The notes beneath the pieces were generated by a model. That model made no database searches. It had not been told where the DNA came from and worked only from the letters and a program-made list of their open reading frames with translations. 18,706 nucleotides of DNA from Phycisphaerales bacterium (GTDB lineage Bacteria; Planctomycetota; Phycisphaerae; UBA1845), in the NCBI GenBank assembly GCA_020639095.1, contig JACKHH010000037.1:1-18706 (forward strand), given 5' to 3'. A program made the position numbers and the translations under genes. Shown piece after piece: positions 13,894-18,706 of the stretch (position 1 is the stretch's first letter; each line of letters begins with the position of its first letter).

Positions 13894-15407
13894 GCGGTGA
13901 CTCCTGCGCAGGACCAGTGCTGCGTGAGTGCGTCGACGACGCCCGCGGGCGTCGGCTCGTTCGCGACGATGCTGACGGACAGACCGGCTGCTCGGGCTGC
14001 ACTGGCTGTGATTCTGCCGAACGCGACGATGACCATGTCCTGGGAGGCGAGCGGCGATTCGGCGAACGCGCGCGCCGCCGACGGGCTGCACAGGATTGCT
14101 GCGTCGTCGCCGGTCCAGTCGATTTCGCGTGCTTCGGTGCTTGACGGCCTGGGGATGGTCACGTAAGCGATCGGATCGTCCACCTGAACGCCCGCAGCAC
14201 GGAGGCGATCCGCCAATACACCGCTGGCGATGTTCGATCGCGGATGCAGCACGCGCTTCGGTAAGTCCGTTTGATCCGCGAGCAACGCGTCAGCCATGCC
14301 ACCAGCGGTGCTATCTTCGGGCACAAGGTCCGCGCGAATACCACGACGCCGCAATGCGCCCGCTGTTCCGATTCCAATGGCTGCTATGCGGCAATCCGCA
14401 AGTGCGCGTGCGTCGCGCCGCATCACGGCCAATTGCTTGAAGAACGCGCTCACCGCGTGCCGCGACGTGAATACGATCGTGTCGTATTCCTCGATGCTTT
14501 CCATAGCGATACGAAACAGTTCGGGGTTGTCCGGATCGTCGATGCGAATCAGCGGTGACGAAACGGGTATCGCGCCCCATCGCTGCAACGCGTTCGCCAG
14601 TCGTTGATTCGTATCGTCTGCCGCGGCAAGCAGCACCCGGCGACCCGCGAGCGGCAGAAGCTCGCGAAGTGCCTGCGCGTTCGCGTTCGCCGCGACTTCG
14701 CCAACGATCGCGACCATCGGCGACGCGATTTCCGCCGCATCAGCGGCTGATGCGATTTCCCGGAGCGGTGCGACGACGATTCGCTGGCGCGGCGTGGTGG
14801 CGTGGGCGATGCAGGCCACGGGCGTGCCTGCCGGCTTGCCCGCGTTGATCAACGCATGCGACCACTCGGCCATCTCCGATCGCCCCATGAGCACGACGAG
14901 CGTGTCGAGTTTCGCGAGCGCGGCAAAATCGTGCGGCGCTTGGGATTCACCAATACCCGTCTGAGCCGTGATGACCGCGAACGAGCGCGCGACACCACGC
15001 TGCGTCACGGCAATGCCAGCCGACAACGGTGCAGCCAGTGCGCTCGACACACCGGGCACCACGAGACAGGGCACCCCGGCATCATGACACGCCGCCCACT
15101 CTTCCGCGCCTCGGCCAAAGACGAACGGGTCGCCGCCCTTGAGGCGCACGACGCGTTTACCTGCGCGTGCACGATCCACCAGCAGCGTGTTGATCTCCTC
15201 TTGCCGCAGCGCGTGATGCCCCGGCGATTTGCCGGCATCGATGCGTTCCGCGCGTCGCGGCGCGAGGTTGAGCAGGTGTCTATTGGCGAGGCGATCGTAA
15301 ACGACGACGTCCGCGTTGCGCAGGAGATCCCGGCCTCTGACCGTGATCAACCCCGGATCGCCCGGGCCCGCACCGACGAGATAGACAATTCCCAATGCCG
15401 CCGTCAT
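13890..15407 (-). CDS. cobA-hemD: Fused uroporphyrinogen-III C-methyltransferase and uroporphyrinogen-III synthase (CobA-HemD)
   Basis: The 505-residue protein starts at ATG 15407 in a 4-base overlap with the preceding stop. Residues about 5-245 are the SUMT (CobA) domain, with VGAGPGDPGLIT (11-22), the VVRLKGGDPFVFGRGAEE segment (86-103) and VVPGVSSALAAP. This domain adds two methyl groups from S-adenosylmethionine to uroporphyrinogen III, making precorrin-2. Residues about 254-505 are a HemD domain (GRRVLLAA, YDTIVFTSRHAVSAFF, ADCRIAAIGIGTAGALRRRGI), which closes hydroxymethylbilane into uroporphyrinogen III. HemD is poorly conserved, so its assignment rests on position, the FTS motif and size. 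CobA-HemD fusions are well known in many bacteria. The fusion directs flux towards siroheme or cobalamin. It belongs to the operon between the SirB-HemC fusion and hemB. Confidence 0.93.
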   Translation of the reverse strand: MTAALGIVYLVGAGPGDPGLITVRGRDLLRNADVVVYDRLANRHLLNLAPRRAERIDAGKSPGHHALRQEEINTLLVDRARAGKRVVRLKGGDPFVFGRGAEEWAACHDAGVPCLVVPGVSSALAAPLSAGIAVTQRGVARSFAVITAQTGIGESQAPHDFAALAKLDTLVVLMGRSEMAEWSHALINAGKPAGTPVACIAHATTPRQRIVVAPLREIASAADAAEIASPMVAIVGEVAANANAQALRELLPLAGRRVLLAAADDTNQRLANALQRWGAIPVSSPLIRIDDPDNPELFRIAMESIEEYDTIVFTSRHAVSAFFKQLAVMRRDARALADCRIAAIGIGTAGALRRRGIRADLVPEDSTAGGMADALLADQTDLPKRVLHPRSNIASGVLADRLRAAGVQVDDPIAYVTIPRPSSTEAREIDWTGDDAAILCSPSAARAFAESPLASQDMVIVAFGRITASAARAAGLSVSIVANEPTPAGVVDALTQHWSCAGVTA

Positions 15408-17089
15408 ACCGCCACCCCACCGGCGAATTCGGGAAGCAACGCGCGGAGCTCCTGCAGAACTTCCGCGTGCAGCATATCGACATCCTGGGTTGCGCGCACG
15501 ATATCACGCGACATTGCGCCATCCCGCGTGGTGAGCCGCACCGTGATGCGAGCCCGGTCACCGACCGTCGCATAGGCTGCCCCCGCGATGTTTGGCTGGT
15601 CCGCGAGTGCGCGCAGCACGTCGAGTTCGAGCGCGGTCGCGGCTCTTGAGGCTGCGTCGTCCAGCGTCTGCGCGATCGCCGTCGCGTATTCATCGCCCGC
15701 ACGAACCTGCACGAGCAGCGCCGCCTGCGCCGGAGTGGGCACGAACGTTTCGATCGGAAACGTCTCGCTGATTTGGTCGAGCATACCGAGGCGATCGAGT
15801 CCCGCGTACGCCAGAATGGCCGCGTCGAATTTGCCTTCGCGAACCTGCGCGACGCGAGCATCGACCGGGCCGCGAATCGACTTCACGATCAAGTCGGGGC
15901 GCATGCGCCGCACCTGGGCTTCGCGTCGCAGACTCGACGTACCCACGATGGCGCCGGTTGGCAATTCCTCAAACGTAAGACCGTCGCGCGCGACCAGCGC
16001 TTCGCGGGCGTCGCCGCGCGGCAGGATTGCTGCGTTCGTGAACCTGCGCGACGGTTCAATCGCGACGTCCTTGAAACTGTGCACGGCAATATCGATTTCG
16101 CCGGATTCGAGCGCAAAATCCAGATCGTCCGTAAACGGCGCGTCGGATGGCAAATCCGCGATGGCCCGGTCGCGAATGCGATCGCCAAGCGAAGACAATT
16201 CGACAATGTCAACCGCGTGACCGCGATCTTGCAATGCCGACGCCACATGATGCGCCTGCCAGAGTGCGAGCTTGCTGGCGCGCGTTCCGAGACGAAGGCG
16301 ACGACGCGGTGCGAACTGCGCCTGCACATTGGCAACATCCGCGCGGGCTGCGAGGTCCGCGACCATTTCGAGCACCGCAGCGTGTTCACCGAGCGGGCCG
16401 TCGCAGATCACCTGCTTACTGGCAACGTGCGATGATCTCGGCCATGGCGCGTCGCTCGCGAGCATCCCCAGACGCTCGGGAATATCCTGCATCGCGTGCG
16501 GGCCGGCGCCGATCATAAATGGCAGCACGATGACCGTTTCACCGGTGGCTCGGCCGACGGCTTCTTCGATCGCCGGCTCATCATCAATGAACACCGCCAG
16601 CGTTTGTCGCACTGGCAGCGCATAGCCCAACTGACTCGCGAGATTGACGGTCGCCCGGCGACTCTGGCCGTGACGCGGCGTGCCGTGTCCTACAACTGCG
16701 ACGGTGACCTTCGCTTCCGCGACACCATGGGTCGCACAGAGTTCCCGCACGCGTTGGCGGGCGAGTTCGAAGATTCGCGGGTGCGTACCGATCGGCGCGG
16801 TGATGCGCACGCGTGTCTGCGTGAAGCGTTTGTTGCGGACCAGTTCGTTCGGCAGCACGTGGTCCGCGTAGTAGCCTCGGCTGGTCATGATGGGAACGAC
16901 CGTGACGTCGTCGGCTGCGACAAGGTCGAGCACTTCGGCGAATGCGGGCTTTCCCTGGTGGAAGCAGGCAGCAACCACGTCGAAATCGGTGGTAGCAGCC
17001 AGATGGTTCGCCCAGCGTTCGATGCGCTCGTTGACCTCGGGGGCTTCACGCGAGCCATGGGCTGCGAGGATGAGCGCCCGCCGCGTCAT
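15404..17089 (-). CDS. hemC: Fused sirohydrochlorin chelatase (SirB/CbiX) and hydroxymethylbilane synthase (HemC) lacking the cofactor cysteine
   Basis: The 561-residue protein starts at ATG 17089, overlapping the hemA stop by 4 bases. Residues about 3-245 hold two CbiX-like repeats: ILAAHGSREAP with H11, the GYYADHVLPNEL segment (72-83), VVGHGTPRHGQSR (132-144) and FMIGAGPHAMQDIP (191-204). These are the His-containing metal-binding motifs of class II chelatases, which insert iron (or cobalt) into sirohydrochlorin. Residues about 263-561 are HemC: LGTRASKLALWQAH, DIAVHSFKD with the catalytic Asp341, IVGTSSLRRE and the C-terminal domain AYATVGDRARITVRL. The normal cofactor site (LEGGCQVPIG) is replaced by ALADQPNIAGAA (494-505). 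The HemC half has no cysteine at all; the only ones are C42, C118 and C229. The G-K-G-L-F-T-K segment is also altered (APFTDDL) and P-x-x-GQGA reads PAQAA. HemC should polymerise four porphobilinogens; how this version primes its chain is unclear. Confidence 0.88.
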   Translation of the reverse strand: MTRRALILAAHGSREAPEVNERIERWANHLAATTDFDVVAACFHQGKPAFAEVLDLVAADDVTVVPIMTSRGYYADHVLPNELVRNKRFTQTRVRITAPIGTHPRIFELARQRVRELCATHGVAEAKVTVAVVGHGTPRHGQSRRATVNLASQLGYALPVRQTLAVFIDDEPAIEEAVGRATGETVIVLPFMIGAGPHAMQDIPERLGMLASDAPWPRSSHVASKQVICDGPLGEHAAVLEMVADLAARADVANVQAQFAPRRRLRLGTRASKLALWQAHHVASALQDRGHAVDIVELSSLGDRIRDRAIADLPSDAPFTDDLDFALESGEIDIAVHSFKDVAIEPSRRFTNAAILPRGDAREALVARDGLTFEELPTGAIVGTSSLRREAQVRRMRPDLIVKSIRGPVDARVAQVREGKFDAAILAYAGLDRLGMLDQISETFPIETFVPTPAQAALLVQVRAGDEYATAIAQTLDDAASRAATALELDVLRALADQPNIAGAAYATVGDRARITVRLTTRDGAMSRDIVRATQDVDMLHAEVLQELRALLPEFAGGVAV

Positions 17090-18177
17090 GCCGCCACCTG
17101 CGCCTTGATGCGGGTGATGCGGGCGTGCAGCTTGCGTCGCGATGCAAGATTCTGATCCGCGGCTGAGCATAGCGCGGTGATTTCGCGCGCCGCGTGACGG
17201 GCTGCGAGCCAGTCGCGAAAACGCGCCAGCTCGTCGTCGAGAATCGCGGTCGCGGCATCGATCGCGGATGCCGGCGCCTGGCTGAATGCGTGCAGTTTTT
17301 CAAGGTGTACGAGGTCGACCGCGGGACGGGCTGCGAGGTCGGGGTCGACGTTTCGCGGCATGCCGAGGTCGATGATTCGCAGCGATCGAGTCCGCCGCCG
17401 GCTGATGTCATCACGCGTCACCAAGAAACCCTCGGGCGCGGACGAGCACGCAAGCAGCGCGTCCGCGCTGCGCAGGGCGCTGCGCATGTCGGCAAGGGCA
17501 AATGCCTCGCCGGCGAAGCGCTCAGCCAGCAGTTGTGCGCGGCGCGGGTTGCGACTGACGATGGCAAGGTTGCGACGGCCTGTTGCGGTCAGCCGTACGA
17601 GCGCTTCGCGCGCGAGCGCCCCGGTGCCGAGCACGACGACGCGCGGTTTCAATTTGACGCCTGACGGCAAGCGAGCGAGGGCAAGATCGATGATTGAACC
17701 ACCAGCGGCTGCCAGTTGTGTTTCGCGGCGCACGCGTTTTCCGGCATGGATGGCGGAGCGGCCCAGGGCGCTGAGCACCGGCCCCAGTTCGCGTTGTGCC
17801 AAGCCCGCAAGATACGCACCGCGCAGTTGCCGGTGAATCTGCGGCTCGCCGAGCAAACGCGATTCCAATCCCGCAGCCACACGCAGCATATGCCGCGCAA
17901 CCTGTTCACCGAAGCACACGCGAACATGCGCGGAAAGCACATCCGTGGAAAAGCCAAACTCGCGAGCGAGCAGCTCAACCCATGGCGCCGCATCGGCAGC
18001 GGCCATCGTGCTGTACACCTCGAACCGCTCGCACGTGCTGAGAATCATCGCCCCATCGGCAAAACTGGAGGCAGCGCGCACAATCCGGCGGCAGCGGTCC
18101 GCGTCCGCGTGAATGCGTTCGCGAATGCCCACCGGGACGCGATCCTGCGTGATGCCGACGTAGAGCAATGGGCTCAT
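17086..18177 (-). CDS. hemA: Glutamyl-tRNA reductase, short form
   Basis: The 363-residue protein starts at ATG 18177 with a 4-base overlap with the sulfite reductase stop. It reduces glutamyl-tRNA(Glu) to glutamate-1-semialdehyde with NADPH, the first committed step of the C5 pathway. The catalytic domain (about 1-150) has the nucleophile C49 in ILSTCERFEVY and the segment HMLRVAAGLESRLLGEPQIHRQL (96-118). The NADPH domain follows with VVVLGTGALAREAL (180-193) and IIDLGMPRNVDPDL (268-281). The dimerisation domain begins normally (DDELARFRDWLAARHAAREI) but stops after about 60 residues, so the usual C-terminal stretch ending in NKLLH-P is absent. The family norm is TCNR; here it is TCER. HemA is normally about 420 residues. 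The gene keeps all catalytic landmarks apart from this change, so it is probably active. Confidence 0.92.
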   Translation of the reverse strand: MSPLLYVGITQDRVPVGIRERIHADADRCRRIVRAASSFADGAMILSTCERFEVYSTMAAADAAPWVELLAREFGFSTDVLSAHVRVCFGEQVARHMLRVAAGLESRLLGEPQIHRQLRGAYLAGLAQRELGPVLSALGRSAIHAGKRVRRETQLAAAGGSIIDLALARLPSGVKLKPRVVVLGTGALAREALVRLTATGRRNLAIVSRNPRRAQLLAERFAGEAFALADMRSALRSADALLACSSAPEGFLVTRDDISRRRTRSLRIIDLGMPRNVDPDLAARPAVDLVHLEKLHAFSQAPASAIDAATAILDDELARFRDWLAARHAAREITALCSAADQNLASRRKLHARITRIKAQVAA

Positions 18178-18706
18178 GATGGCAATCCCAACTGCACCAG
18201 TTCCCGCGTGGGGTCTTCCTTACCGCTGACGCGAATGCGCGGGGCGTCGCGTTCGATGTGCCGCTGGTAGAAATCGCTGAGGCTTTCCGCGCCGCTGCGT
18301 TTCGTCGCCCACGCGGTGAGCAGCGGCCGAAGCGTCGCGACGATGTCATCAGTGGCCACGTCCTCGGCGTAGAGATCAGCCATGCGATCCCCGCCGAGCC
18401 CACCGCCAACATACACCTGATAGACGTCGGGCGAGCGGCCCACAAAGGCAATGTCCGCCGTGTAAGGCCGCGCACACCCGTTCGGGCAACCCGTCATGCG
18501 CAGCGTGATCGGCTCCTCGCGCATGCCCAGGCTGGTGAGCTCGGCTTCGATGCGATCGACGACCGACGGCATCAACCGCTCGGACTCCGCCATCGCGAGC
18601 CCGCACGTCGGCAGCGCAACGCACGCCATGGAGTAGCGGCGAGCCGCGGACAACTCCGTCGGCAGCGTGATGCCGTGCGACGTTAAGGTGTTCTCAATAT
18701 CGGCGA
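18174..18706 (-). CDS. sir: Assimilatory sulfite reductase hemoprotein, C-terminal part
   Basis: Only the last 176 residues lie in the window; the rest is beyond the right edge. RRYSMACVALPTCGLAMAESER and RMTGCPNGCARPYTADIAFVG give the four cysteines in C-x5-C and C-x3-C pairs that hold the 4Fe-4S cluster and bridge it to siroheme. The match to ferredoxin- or NADPH-type assimilatory sulfite reductases is strong; nitrite reductases share the motif, but the MACVALPTCGLA version and the C-terminal region favour sulfite. It reduces sulfite to sulfide by six electrons in the cytoplasm. As the first gene seen in the operon for siroheme synthesis it explains why chelatase and methyltransferase domains accompany the hem genes. 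The stop overlaps hemA by 4 bases. Confidence 0.93.
   Translation of the reverse strand, partial: ADIENTLTSHGITLPTELSAARRYSMACVALPTCGLAMAESERLMPSVVDRIEAELTSLGMREEPITLRMTGCPNGCARPYTADIAFVGRSPDVYQVYVGGGLGGDRMADLYAEDVATDDIVATLRPLLTAWATKRSGAESLSDFYQRHIERDAPRIRVSGKEDPTRELVQLGLPS

Noticed and set aside
13894..14091. An N-terminal extension of HemB
   Set aside because: It lies wholly inside the CobA-HemD gene in another frame, is Arg-rich and is not present in HemB proteins; the ATGA overlap at 13893 gives a normal length.
17086..17170. An N-terminal extension of the SirB-HemC fusion from 17170
   Set aside because: The CbiX domain begins at ILAAHGSR right after ATG 17089, and the upstream part overlaps hemA in another frame.
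17086..18177. A HemA-SirC fusion as in some clostridia
   Set aside because: The C-terminus of this HemA is shorter than usual, so there is no room for a dehydrogenase domain.

Overview
The window looks like a chromosomal segment of a GC-rich, free-living bacterium, most likely a member of the Planctomycetota (perhaps Phycisphaerae-like). This is an inference. It rests on the GspG/H-X9-DG style prepilin-like protein, the GbsR-type regulator, the PafA-like phosphatase, the many short GC-rich intergenic palindromes, and the long antisense open frames typical of high-GC genomes. No transposase, integrase, CRISPR array, tRNA or rRNA was seen.

Left part (1-6842): a partial membrane-anchored zinc-ribbon protein, a CgeB-like glycosyltransferase and a small single-span membrane protein, all on the minus strand; then a two-span membrane protein on the plus strand. 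The most striking gene follows at 3938-4165. It is a 75-residue SelW/Rdx-family protein whose redox motif is Cys-Val-Gln-UGA. The in-frame TGA sits exactly where the second redox residue belongs and is followed at the right distance by a small SECIS-like hairpin, so it reads as a selenoprotein that ordinary gene calling would miss. Two minus-strand genes come next: a prepilin-like secreted or pseudopilin protein and an exported PafA-type alkaline phosphatase.

Middle part (6843-11437): a plus-strand sigma-54 activator whose N-terminal receiver has lost its phosphorylation residues. Downstream is an intergenic region rich in palindromes with a near-consensus sigma-54 promoter in front of an unknown 122-residue protein, closed by a strong intrinsic terminator. 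A GbsR/MarR-type regulator with a likely autoregulatory operator follows. It is convergent with a minus-strand 2-Cys peroxiredoxin, and a bidirectional terminator lies between them.

Right part (11624-18706): a compact minus-strand operon for tetrapyrrole synthesis. In order of transcription it holds sulfite reductase (C-terminal part only, cut by the window edge), hemA, a fused sirohydrochlorin chelatase-HemC, a fused CobA-HemD, hemB and hemL. The first four junctions are all 4-base ATGA overlaps. Together these enzymes run from glutamyl-tRNA to siroheme, lacking only a visible precorrin-2 dehydrogenase, and the first gene encodes a siroheme enzyme. The HemC half contains no cysteine at all, so the residue that normally anchors its dipyrromethane cofactor is absent. 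HemA is short and has TCER in place of TCNR.
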